64,000 nucleotides of DNA from Nematostella vectensis. Its lineage: Eukaryota > Cnidaria > Anthozoa > Actiniaria > Edwardsiidae. Positions within the stretch are counted from its first letter, which is position 1. The number at the start of each line of letters is the position of its first letter. A program made the translations under genes and the position numbers. Below the pieces are notes generated by a model that was not told where the DNA came from, did no database searches, and saw only the letters and a program-made list of their open reading frames with translations. Positions 33,573 to 42,107 of this stretch are shown piece after piece. The DNA lies in NCBI RefSeq assembly GCF_932526225.1, contig NC_064034.1:10729387-10793386 (forward strand), read 5' to 3'.

Positions 33573-33923
33573 ATTGTACACGGTACACGGTACCGGCGCT
33601 GTGCCAGAAAAAGTGAACATTAGTGATTTATTTGCAACCGTATGGCAGTAGCAGTGTTGGGGGTAATGATAGCGATGATAGTGCGCAACTGCCAACTACC
33701 CCAAGCATCCCATCTATGTCTCCTCGCAACCTCGGATACACCCCACTACGTAACAATGGTAGCAGAGGAAGACCCCGAAGCAAGTACCGCCGTTTGTCCC
33801 GTGTATGCGTCACCGAACACCTTGATAGGGAGGTGGTGACCAAATGCACCACCCGCCGTCGCATCACCTGACTCCAAACGGGGGATCTTTAAAAAGTATG
33901 AAAGACACAGGCCACTCGCAACT
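33573..33923. other. Decayed stretch after ATPase
   Basis: Short open frames occur in all directions, one of them Ser/Arg-rich (33623-33871), but no family is recognised. It probably contains the eroded C-terminus of the ATPase. A TTTAAAAAGTA motif near 33889 lies about 35 bases before the next small ORF. Confidence 0.4.
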
Positions 33924-34087
33924 ATGGACCCCCCACAAAAAGGTGGACGCCACCGAGCGCCTCCCAGAAGGGGTCGGGGAAATTGAAAAGAACCATTAAA
34001 AAGAACCCACGTTGTCGACTGTACCTGCCTGTGGCGAGGCTACGGCAGCAACGTAGCGGCCTCACCTTCCACAACCCCATGGATTAG
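33924..34087 (+). pseudogene. Small Arg/Lys-rich virion-core-like protein, frameshifted
   Basis: ATG at 33924 starts MDPPQKGGRHRAPPRRGRGN and stops at 33984. A shifted frame continues KRTIKKNPRCRLYLPVARLR and ends at TAG 34085. High basic content and position next to the pX-like gene suggest a DNA-condensing core peptide; no closer assignment is possible. Confidence 0.5.
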
Positions 34088-34107
34088 ATAATAAAAGGAC
34101 AGAATGC

Positions 34108-34116
34108 TATAAAAAT
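34108..34116 (+). promoter_or_regulatory. TATA box for pX-like gene
   Basis: TATAAAAAT, 43 bases before the ATG at 34151. The next gene has the same spacing. Confidence 0.6.
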
Positions 34117-34150
34117 ACCACCTCGGTACCCGCCACTACCATTCACGACC

Positions 34151-34324
34151 ATGGCACCGCCACGGAAAGGCCGGAGAAAGAGGGCTTCCAGAAAACGCCG
34201 CACCAAGAAAAGAGGCCACCCTACGTTGAGACCACCACGACAACGTGGGGGGCTAGGCCGACTCGCACTACTCGCGGGGGCCGGCCTCCTACCCATGCTC
34301 GGGAACTTATTAGGCGGTAAATGA
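34151..34324 (+). CDS. pX-like basic/hydrophobic peptide
   Basis: An intact 57-residue ORF too short to be obvious. It has a very basic first half (MAPPRKGRRKRASRKRRTKK) and a Gly/Leu hydrophobic tail (GGLGRLALLAGAGLLPMLGN, then LLGGK). This layout is that of the adenovirus pX/mu-type core peptide family reported in adintoviruses. A TATA box lies at -43. It probably acts in virion DNA packaging or membrane interaction; the function is by analogy. Confidence 0.7.
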   Translation: MAPPRKGRRKRASRKRRTKKRGHPTLRPPRQRGGLGRLALLAGAGLLPMLGNLLGGK

Positions 34325-34333
34325 TATAAAAAG
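34325..34333 (+). promoter_or_regulatory. TATA box for the 34367 gene
   Basis: TATAAAAAG starting one base after the TGA of the pX-like ORF and 42 bases before the ATG at 34367. Confidence 0.6.
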
Positions 34334-34366
34334 CGCCGCTGGCTAGCCACAACCCTCATTCACACC

Positions 34367-34713
34367 ATGCCGGTTACTGGGAAAAGAGGAAACCGTAAAA
34401 GCGGCAAGGACCGCTTAATTAGAAACGCACCTTTTCTCGAGATGGTACGTACCGCAAAACCGCCGCTCAGACGCCACCTCCTGGCCGGCGCCACCCCTGA
34501 ACAAGTGAAAAGCGTAAGCGAGATCGCACGCAATATTGTTGAGGAAAATGTTGTGCTCTCGCCTTAGGAAACATTGCCAACCGTTCTCTAGGAACCGCCA
34601 CCCGGAAAAGGATTATGAACCAGCGTGGTGGTTGGGCAATCCCCCTCCTTATCGGTGCCCTGGGAAGCTTAACAGCGGCCCCTGTCCTGCAAAAACTCAT
34701 ATCAAAAATCTAA
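34367..34713 (+). pseudogene. Polinton small virion protein, frameshifted
   Basis: ATG at 34367 begins a frame with FLEMVRTAKPPLRRHLLAGA, then EIARNIVEENVVLS, ending at 34567. A shifted frame then carries a basic stretch and GGWAIPLLIGALGSLTAAP, ending at TAA 34711. The family commonly found in Polintons has a helical N-terminal part and a Gly-rich hydrophobic tail of this kind, so I read a single gene broken by a frameshift near 34555-34567. Confidence 0.6.
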
Positions 34714-34788
34714 AACAATTGGTGGTTGGGAGGGGACGCGTAAAAAAGCATCATCCCCACGAGAGCTAGCACCATTCCAGGTCCTACC

Positions 34789-35342
34789 ATGCCAGCGCGG
34801 AGGCGACGCAGGTCAAGCGATGAATACTACAACAAGGCACGGCGATGTGTACTGATTCCCGAAGACATGACCACTATCTTGGACAGCCCAAAAGTAAAAA
34901 AAAATCGTATAGAGTCACCACCACAATACGGAACCATGTCACAACTCGCCAAAAAGATGTCAGCCACCCTGGATGACCCCACCCTGCCACAGGATATCAG
35001 GCTACGGGAATACAACAACTCCACCGAGAGTTTTTAACATTGGCAGAGCAAACAATATCAGGAAGCCCCACCGTCAGCAACACTGTCGAGGGGGAGATCA
35101 TCAACACTCTTGCTAGCGCACCTACACCACCTCACGAGACCCCCTGACCACGATCGCTGCCCACTCCACCATCACACTCACCGTCAAAGATCCCACTACC
35201 CACCAAGAGAAAACAACTCCCTCCACCGCAGGAAACCCCTCGATCACGAACGATACCCACACCACCAAACTACCCGCCACGACGATCAAACCCACGTCGA
35301 CTTAAGACCCTGAAACAGTTAACCTCACCACCCAAAAGATGA
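34789..35342 (+). pseudogene. Polinton minor protein with Pro/Lys-rich tail, broken
   Basis: The frame from ATG 34789 starts MPARRRRRSSDEYYNKARRC and continues to KMSATLDDPTLPQDIRLREY, stopping at 35035. A second frame, open from about 35020, carries a Pro-rich, Lys/Arg-rich sequence with a TGA at 35145 and ends at 35340. Basic N-terminus, short D-x-LP helical segment and basic tail match a minor Polinton ORF family of unknown function. AATAAA follows at 35361. Confidence 0.5.
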
Positions 35343-35360
35343 ACTACTTTTTAGAAACGC

Positions 35361-35416
35361 AATAAAACAATCACAAACCACACTCTTCATTGTCTGTTTT
35401 TATTTCCCTTTTTATT
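35361..35416. terminator. Convergent polyadenylation signals
   Basis: AATAAA on the + strand at 35361-35366, and the reverse complement TTTATT at 35399-35404 and 35411-35416 for the minus-strand gene to the right. The two transcription units end against each other. Confidence 0.55.
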
Positions 35417-35529
35417 TACAGTCTTTTTTTACAACCACTGTCACGCTTCCTAACCTCGGAAATCACGATACTGTTCAGACAAGAGTCAGTTTTAAACAAC
35501 GCGGCGCACAGCCGTTGGGCCTTCAATTC

Positions 35530-35930
35530 TTAACTCTTATCGTACACCCAGCGCATAAAAGTAAACGTCTCGACCCGTGGGCAATGGGGATCGACTAAAT
35601 GCTTAACGTGGCGACCACAATCCGCTTCAACAATCTCGGCGCTAAATTGACCCCCTGAATCCAGGGACCGATAGTAGCGTAGAAGGGTCTCAAACTTTGG
35701 GCATCCGAACTTTTCGAGGTTTAGACAGGGCGCCTACTAGAGCGCCTAGTAGACGTCTTTCGTACACCCCACCCTTGTATCCGACGATCCCGCCTTGCCC
35801 GTAAAACTTGTACCACGCAGAGACCACAGCCTCCAACCTCTCGTGTTTGATAGCCCTCGGGGCTCGATCCTGAAAAGCCAGCCCATGGACGTGTCTCTCC
35901 ACGTTTGTCACACTACGACGCTGCTACGGT
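35530..35930 (-). pseudogene. Unrecognised minus-strand Polinton ORF, frameshifted
   Basis: Upper part (35911 to 35690): AFQDRAPRAIKHERLEAVVS, then WYKFYGQGGIVGYKGG. A one-base shift near 35690 leads to FETLLRYYRSLDSGGQFSAE and a C-terminus ending before TAA 35530. The continuity of sense in two frames supports a real gene of about 130 residues with a single frameshift. I do not recognise the family. It is the rightmost element gene, convergent with the virion-gene cluster. Confidence 0.45.
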
Positions 35931-35985
35931 CTGAGATCGTGCATCCTGATAGGGAGAATAAAATGCTGACCAAGGACCTCTTGTA

Positions 35986-36380
35986 GGTAAGGTAAGGTAA
36001 CGGAGCTCTTTGTCCACCCCCCTCCACTACAAGCCGTGTCCCAACAGATGTACCATGATACAGACAGAGGTGAGTGAAAACAGGGAACTTACACACAAGG
36101 GCGAAGGTAAGGTAACGGAGCTCTTTGTCCACCCCCTCCACTACAAGCCGTGTCCCAACAGATTTACCATGATACAGACAGAGGTGAGTGAAAACAGGGA
36201 ACTTACACACAAGGGCGAAGGTAAGGTAACGGGGATCTTTATCCACCCCCTCCACTACAAGCCGTGTCCAAACAGATGTACCATGATACAGACAGAGGTG
36301 AGTGAAAACAGGGAACTTACACACAAGGGCGAAGGTAAGGTAACGGGGATCTTTGTCCACCCCCTCCACTACAAGCCGTG
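35986..36380 (+). repeat. 114-bp array containing the end of a phosphatase D1 exon and its donor
   Basis: Units start at about 35996, 36111, 36225 and 36339 (GGTAACGGxG), the last cut at 36380. Each full unit reads, in frame, FVHPLHYKPCPNR then C(or F)TMIQTE, followed by the donor GTGAGTGAAAAC and intron sequence ending in GAAGGTAAG. MIQTE joined to DQYAFVH (36656) is the classical end of RPTP domain D1 (MVQTEDQYxFxH), so coding exon and donor were amplified together. The first copy has one extra C. Confidence 0.8.
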
Positions 36381-36805
36381 AAAAGAGAAGTTGAATGGCC
36401 CGAATGACTAGGGCCCAAGATTTCATCCGAATGTCTCTTCGTACTGCCATGGTTTATTCTACTTGCAATTCGCCACCAAAATTAATTCCCATGCCAAAGC
36501 CCTTCTTTCCCCGAATGTTGATCTCTGCTAATGGCTTTTTTTGGACTAAAATACACCGGAATTATATGTTCTACCTTAACAAGGTGGCTTGTTTGGGAGA
36601 GATGATACTCTATCGTGATCCGGTTCAAGCTAAACGTCCTTATTCTTCACCACAGGACCAGTACGCTTTTGTACACTTTGCCGTATTCGAGGCGCTCACA
36701 TGTGGGAACACATAATTCGAGGCAGGGAACCTACAAATTGCCATGCGCAAACGAGCGGCTGTCAAGCCTACACAGAATCTGTCAGGATATGCTCTGGAAT
36801 ATCAG
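36235..36805 (+). pseudogene. RPTP phosphatase domain D1, last exons
   Basis: The last complete repeat copy ends TMIQTE|GTGAGT at 36297. Exon 36656-36805 (phase 0, 50 codons) reads DQYAFVHFAVFEALTCGNT, then TAA at 36713-36715, then FEAGNLQIAMRKR and GYALEYQ before GTAACA. The family has Glu-Ile/Val after the Thr, so TAA replaces a codon inside the D1-D2 linker. Earlier D1 exons, including the catalytic HCSAGxGR loop, are not found. Confidence 0.8.
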
Positions 36806-36942
36806 GTAACATATTGTCTCCAAACTAAACGGCATACCATAGTTTACGGTTATTTAGAAATCTGACGAAACTGTCGTCTAGTGGTCCTTGACCGTCGGGC
36901 TCTGCTTAGCGTGCGTCTATAACTTTCCCATTTGTTTCTTAG

Positions 36943-39031
36943 CGTCTGTTGGCGGTTAGCTCTCAAATCGAGGATGAAAACAGCAAAGTCGGTCGCGCCG
37001 ACTACAACATAAAAAAGAACAGATATCCCTCTGTCATCCCATGTAAGTCAGTCAATTATATATTTATAAGCATATTTATGATTCGGAAAGCACCAACAAC
37101 TCAGAGCTACTCAGAGCCTTCAAACTACTACTATATATCTATAAGAATTGATTAAAACCTGCGGAACGCTTTGACAAGGATATTGTAACAAGATATCACT
37201 AACATTAACATAACCACAAGTAACATTTCTTCACGTCCTCTTCGTCATTCAATATTGTTATCATCCATATTTATGATTCGGGAAGCACCAACACTCAGAG
37301 CAACCTTCAAACTACTACAGAAATAAAACCACCCAACAACCAGCAACAACAACTATGATAGCAACTGCAACAACCAAAACAGCAGCATTCGGCACTATCA
37401 TCTGTTATAACAATGACAACTTCCATTGACAGCAGCAACAAAAACAACAACAGCAGAAATAGGTAAACTAAGCCAATTATAACAGTATTATGATATGAAA
37501 ATATCACACACTGGCCTTGGCGTATCTAAATATTGAGATCTAATTGCAGTCGTGTCGTTCTATCAGTTGACGGGGGAGACTACATTAACGCCTCATTTGC
37601 AGATGTAAGTATTCAAATTTTTGAATGTGTTTTTATTCGTTCTGTGTTTTCGGCACATAAGTCATCTTATCTTTGAAACGTCTATCTCAGGCATTTAGAA
37701 AGCGCAACGCGTTCATCCTGACCCAGGCCCCTCTCGGACACACAATGGCCGAGTTCTGGCACATGATTTGCCAGTACAAGATCGGCACCATCGTCATGCT
37801 GAACAACTTGCAGGAAGATACTCTGGTAAGCGAAACAACATTATTAGAAAATACCAGTCCACTCCCAAGGCGCAAGGTTGCCCTGCTTCACCAGCGAGAG
37901 AACAACAATAAACACTTTACCTGCGAAAATTTCATTTATCCCTTTTGATGGAAAATAGTATTACCATATAACGCTCTGTGAAAGGTCGTAGTCGTAGCCC
38001 ACTATGACAATCTATTACTTTATTTCAAAGACGTATCCCCAGTACTGGCCTTCAGAAGGAAGCTAGACTTACGATCACCTGAATGTTCGCCTAATGTCAC
38101 GTGAGAAGCAAGGCAAGCTCATCTCCCGAAAGCTGGCCATCGGTCAGAAGGTTAGTATGCAAGTCTCGAACAGTCCCGACCAAGTATAATTATTACTAGT
38201 CACATGAATGCCCTCTAATACCCTTGAATATATGCCCGCTTTCTTTAATATCCTATTACCCATAATGGCTCACTGTTATGGTTTATTGCACTCAAAAGTA
38301 TCTGTTCTCATCCAAAGGGCGTTGAAGGTGAACACGAGGTCGTCCACGTACAACATATCGAGTGGCCAGACAAGTGCGCACCTGTCAATCACCAGAGTGT
38401 ACTCGACCTGGTGAGCTGGGTAAAACTGTCCCAGCAGCAATGCGGTGACAAAGCCATTGTTGTACAGTGCAGGTACGGAACCTATTATTGAAAGGGGTGG
38501 AGGTAGGATTAGACAGACATCTGCCAATAAAAACACGTAATTTGTTCCATGTGTATTCGCAGTAATGGCGTAGGCCGTAGCGGCCTGTTCTGTGCGATCT
38601 ACTCGTTGCTGGAGCGCATTAAAGCGGAGCAAGTTGTTGACGTCTTCCAGACAGTCTAGGTCCTTCGGCTGGGAAGGCCTGGGGTGGTGGAGACATTGGT
38701 GAGTCACGTGATTGCACGTCTATCGTCGAGTATCAAATACAAGCAGGCGTCTGTTATAGTTTTATTAGTGATTACTCATGGATAGTTTAGTGGATCCGTT
38801 ATGAATCGTCGCTTATGGGATGAAGCAGATCCGCGGACAAAAAAAAAAGACGTCAGGATTATTGAATATATGGTCTCAAGCTAAAAAAATATATACTGCC
38901 AAGAAACATCCAAAGGTCCCATCCTCAAATTTGTTTTTTTTCTTTTGCAGACTCAGTACATCTACTGCTACCAGATGGTCCAGCGATACCTTGACTCGTT
39001 CAGTGATTACGCAAACTTTAGCGAGGTTTAA
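36943..39031 (+). pseudogene. RPTP phosphatase domain D2
   Basis: Exons 36943-37042 (NIKKNRYPSVIP), 37550-37604 (RVVLSVDGGDYINASFAD), 37691-37825 (NAFILTQAPLGHTMAEFWHM), 38031-38150 (TYPQYWPSEGS, stop, TYDHLNVRL), 38318-38472 (VVHVQHIEWPD ... VVQC), 38563-38698 (NGVGRSGLFCAIYSLLERIK, DVFQTV, stop, VLRLGRPGVVETL), 38951-39031 (QYIYCYQMVQRYLDSFSDYA to TAA). The CX5R loop is QCSNGVGRS; Gln replaces the His before Cys, as is common in inactive D2 domains. TAG codons at 38064 and 38657 and an uncompensated phase change between 37042 and 37550 indicate a pseudogene. D2 normally regulates D1 in the cytoplasm. Confidence 0.85.
37070..37320 (+). repeat. Duplicated ~55-bp intronic segment
   Basis: ATATTTATGATTCGGRAAGC followed by ACCAACA...CAAACTACTAC occurs at 37073-37131 and again at 37268-37319, inside the intron between the first two D2 exons. 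Confidence 0.8.
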
Positions 39032-40024
39032 AAAAGACTCACACATCACGCCAGATATAGAGAAAGAAGAAAGTGCTACAAACAAAGAGAACTATATTTC
39101 ATAGCAGAAACATTTTGCATATTAAATTAGAGTTTATATAGATTTTATATAATCTTCTGATAAAGAAACATTTTTTTAGCTTGTTGCCTATAACTTTTTT
39201 TTTTGGGGGGGGGGTGGGGAGGTAAGGGGGCAACAGATACAGAGATATTAAGATTATATTGGGGCACAGCCACGCCGCCACGGGTCATTTCTGCCGACAT
39301 CTTTACGAGAAGGCTCAAAATGTTATATTCTCGGGACAAATTTTAACCACCCCCCCCCCTTGTAGAGCTCATACAAGTTGGCTCATGTTTTGTCTACAAA
39401 GCACGAGAACCACAACTTTTCACATTTTTTGTTGGTCGATTAGGTTTCAGTTTTTTTAATTATTAGAATAATAAAAATTATTTTCCTATCAACTTTTGAA
39501 CTTATATTCCTAAACTCAAAGCAATTCTAACGTGTTTGTGGGCTAGAAAAAATCTCAATCTAGAAAAAAAGACGAGAAGTAGTCCCATATTTGAGCCCTT
39601 TAACAACACCTCAGCTGGGAATCGCACCCAGTCCACGCGGCCTGTACACGGTCACGCATGCTCTCTTACACCACCGAGGTTTCGTGTTGTTTTGGGCGAG
39701 GAAAAAACATCTAGTGGGACCCAAACAAATTTTAACATCCCACCAGAGTAAAACCTCAATTTTGTTTCAGTTCTCGTCTGGGACGGGTAAGCCAAACGAA
39801 ACAAAATAATTACAGTGACAACATTGCAGCATATTGTTTTCCTAAAAAAGTCTAAAAAAACGATTAATGGTTTGGCCAAAATGTTTTAAATAAAACGCAG
39901 TGGGACTTTGCTTTAACATGTTTTGGGAGCATTTCAATTTTGGTTGTCGAAATTTGGTTGTCTCTAGGATCAATAATAAATGTTATTAGCAAAAGGTCCC
40001 TCCCTCGTTTTCACGTGTCTAGCC
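39032..40024. other. Intergenic region after the phosphatase
   Basis: No gene seen. It contains a G-run (39205-39225), a C-run (39349-39359) with a GGCACAGCCACGCC motif that recurs inverted near 49739, and the tRNA-like segment listed separately. Confidence 0.5.
39609..39680 (-). repeat. tRNA-like segment, probable tRNA-derived SINE head
   Basis: On the minus strand the segment begins CCTCGGTGGTGTAAGAGAGC and ends in CTGGGTGCGATTCCCAG then CTGAGG. The T-arm is perfect (CTGGG, loop TGCGATT, CCCAG) and the ends pair as an acceptor stem (CCTCGG with CTGAGG, one wobble). The anticodon arm is not convincing, so a SINE head or tRNA pseudogene is likelier than a functional tRNA. Confidence 0.4.
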
Positions 40025-42107
40025 GTCACCAAATGACCTCGTATAAAACCAAACTTTGTGGATGATGTCACGTAGGTGTAAAGGTGCAACGAGATGGTAA
40101 TTTGATGTTTGACGTCGACTATGACTTCATCAAACACAAAAACGTTGCAAGAGTTGATCAAAAACATAAACACATCTCGCGATAGAAACATCGTCAGAAA
40201 AGCTAACTTGTCGATGACAAGTTGGTGCAACGAGGTGGTCACACCATAAGAGTGGAGCAGTGGTTGTCACTCCAAGGTGGCCAGAATCCCATAAAAGAAA
40301 CATCGGACAACCAAACTCGGTAGATGTTATGTAGCAGATGTTTGTGTCAGGGGGTTCAACGAGGTAGTCACGTGATGTGTCGCGTCGTTAACGTCACTAG
40401 TGCTTGTCAAGCTTTATATTGGATATCAATAAATTATATTAAATTATAGAACAATAAAAGCAATGTTGCGGTATGAAGCTATAATTTATAAAATCTTGGT
40501 AGTAATCCAAATTGGAGATATCACAAAAATTATTCAACCCAAAAGCAATCGAACAAACAAATTTGGGACCAGATAATAAATAAAGATGAAAATGTCTTGG
40601 CCCAAACCAAGAGTCATCGGACCAGAAAATATCCTCAAAAGTATTAGAACCAATCCAAAAAAGATAGCGAAAAAGTCTTGGGACCAATTTAAAGAGGGAC
40701 CAATAAAACGTCTTGGAGCAACAACGAAAAACATGGCAAAAAAGGTCGCATTGGATCAACCTAAGAGCAACATAAGAAAAATCGTCAAAAAGATCTTGGA
40801 GCAATCAAAAAGATGGCCAGAAAGCTCTGGGAGGAACCAAAAAAGATCTTGGAGCAACCAAAAAGATGGCCAAAAAGGTCTTGGAGGAACCAAAAAATAA
40901 ATGGCCAAGAAGGTCTTGGAGCAACCAAAAAGAAAGAAGGCCAACAAGGCTTGAAAGCTTTCAATAAAAATGGTCATATCTTGGAGCAGCCAAAAAGGTC
41001 ATAGATCAACATAAATGATGGCCAAAATGGTCTCGGAGCAACATAAAAGATGGCCAAAAAGATCTTGAAGCTACCAAACAGATGACGAAAAAGGTCTTGG
41101 AGGAACCAGAAAGATGACCGAAAAGGTCTTGAGGCTACAAAAAAAAATGCCAAAAAGGTCTTGTTGAAGCTACCAAAAAGTTGGCCAAGAAGGCCTTGGA
41201 ACAACCAGAAAGATCGCCAAAAAGGTCTTGGAGTAGCATAAAAGATGGCCAAATAGTCTTGGCGCAACTAAAAAGATGGCCAAAAAGATCTTGGAGCAAC
41301 CAAGAAGATGGCCAAAAAGGTCTTGGAAGAACAAGGAAGATGGCCAAAAAGGTCTTGGAAGAACAAGAAAGAAGGCCAAAGAGGTCTTGGAGCAACCAAA
41401 ACGATAGCCAAAAAGGTCTTGGGGCAACCAAAACGATAGCCAAAAAGGTCTTGGGGCAACCAAAAAGATAGCCATAAAGGTCTTGGAGCAACCAAAAAGA
41501 TGTCAAAAAGTTCCTGGAGCAACCAAAAAGATGGTCAAAAAGGTCTTGGAGCAACCAAAAAGATGGCCAAAAAGGTATTGGAGCAACCAAAAAGACGTCA
41601 AAAAGGTCTTGGAAGAACCAGAAAGATGACCAAAAGGATCCTGAAGCAAACAAAACATCACCAAAAAGATCTTAGAGCAACAACATGGTGGCCAGAAAGG
41701 TCTTGCAGCAACCACCAAGATGGCCAAAAGGGCCAAACCCACAAAATAAAAAATTCTCGCTCTATATATTTAAGTATAAATCTTTATTTAGATCTGACAT
41801 CTAGACGACGTCACGTGACCATCTCGTTGCACCCCTGAAACCCAAATCTGCTACATGACATCTTCCAAGTTTAGTTGTCTCACGTTATTTTTATTTTATT
41901 CCGCTGGACCTACTACACGACGTCTACCAACTTTGGTTGCCAAACGATGTTTATCATGAGATATAAATATGTTCTTTGTTTTTACGTCAGAAAAAAAATA
42001 TGACGTCATCCATGACATAAGTCATCACGGTACCATTACGCTGCGCCCTCTAGACATCTACAAGGCGTCTAAAAAGTTTTGGGCATCATACGATGTGATT
42101 TGGTGAC
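40025..42107. mobile_element. Inverted-repeat element with internal 32-bp array
   Basis: Left arm from GTCACCAAATGACCTCGTAT (40025) to about 40385; right arm from about 41805 to ATACGATGTGATTTGGTGAC (ending 42107), the diverged reverse complement. Best-matching parts of the arms are TAGCAGAT near 40331 with its complement near 41850, and GTTCAACGAGGTAGTCACGTG at 40351 against the complement of CACGTGACCATCTCGTTGCA near 41812. The arms enclose the 32-bp minisatellite and no protein is seen. Probably a non-autonomous DNA transposon or fold-back element; exact termini are uncertain. Confidence 0.6.
40700..41735. repeat. 32-bp minisatellite (CCAAAAAGATGGCCAAAAAG)
   Basis: About 30 copies of a 32-base unit, AACCAAAAAGATGGCCAAAA then AGGTCTTGGAGC, with increasing divergence toward the left. 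Minus-strand ORFs rich in Phe/Leu (LFGHLFGCSKTFLAIF) are translations of this array. Confidence 0.92.

Larger units (their letters stand above)
23640..35990. mobile_element. Degenerate Maverick/Polinton (adintovirus-like) element
   Basis: Identified by the diagnostic gene set: protein-primed PolB, retroviral-type integrase, adenain-like cysteine protease, FtsK/HerA-type packaging ATPase, capsid-like protein and pX-like core peptide. Left of PolB are an unrecognised + strand gene and a minus-strand RING protein; a minus-strand ORF lies at the right end. Terminal inverted repeats and a target duplication could not be identified. The borders are set by the end of the CATATG repeat on the left and the start of the host D1-exon array on the right. 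Many frameshifts, stops and at least two internal deletions show that the copy is dead. It lies where the membrane segment and most of phosphatase domain D1 of the host gene should be. Confidence 0.85.
1002..39031 (+). pseudogene. Receptor-type tyrosine phosphatase-like gene, 5' partial, catalytic part decayed
   Basis: Exons read from splice signals and frame: 1002-1145, 2047-2188, 2438-2721, 2829-2973, 3103-3456, 3720-4010, 4742-5035, 5542-5814, 6534-6797, 19380-19684, 19951-20089, then after a gap about 36235-36297, 36656-36805, 36943-37042, 37550-37604, 37691-37825, 38031-38150, 38318-38472, 38563-38698, 38951-39031. The ectodomain order is F5/8C, F5/8C, Ig, FN3, Ig, Ig, Ig, F5/8C, and all its exons are open and phase-compatible. 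Domain borders are phase 1; introns inside F5/8C domains are phase 0. The membrane segment and most of D1 are not found. The phosphatase exons carry stops at 36713, 38064 and 38657. Linking ectodomain and phosphatase into one gene is inference from strand, order and the paralogue starting at 48208. Alternatively they are two neighbouring fragments. Confidence 0.6.

Noticed and set aside
23640-36000. Exact Polinton termini and target duplication
   Set aside because: I searched by eye for inverted ends near both borders and found no convincing pair, so I give only approximate borders.
40439-41742. Minus-strand ORFs rich in Phe/Leu that look like membrane proteins
   Set aside because: Periodic translation of the 32-bp array CCAAAAAGATGGCCAAAAAG.
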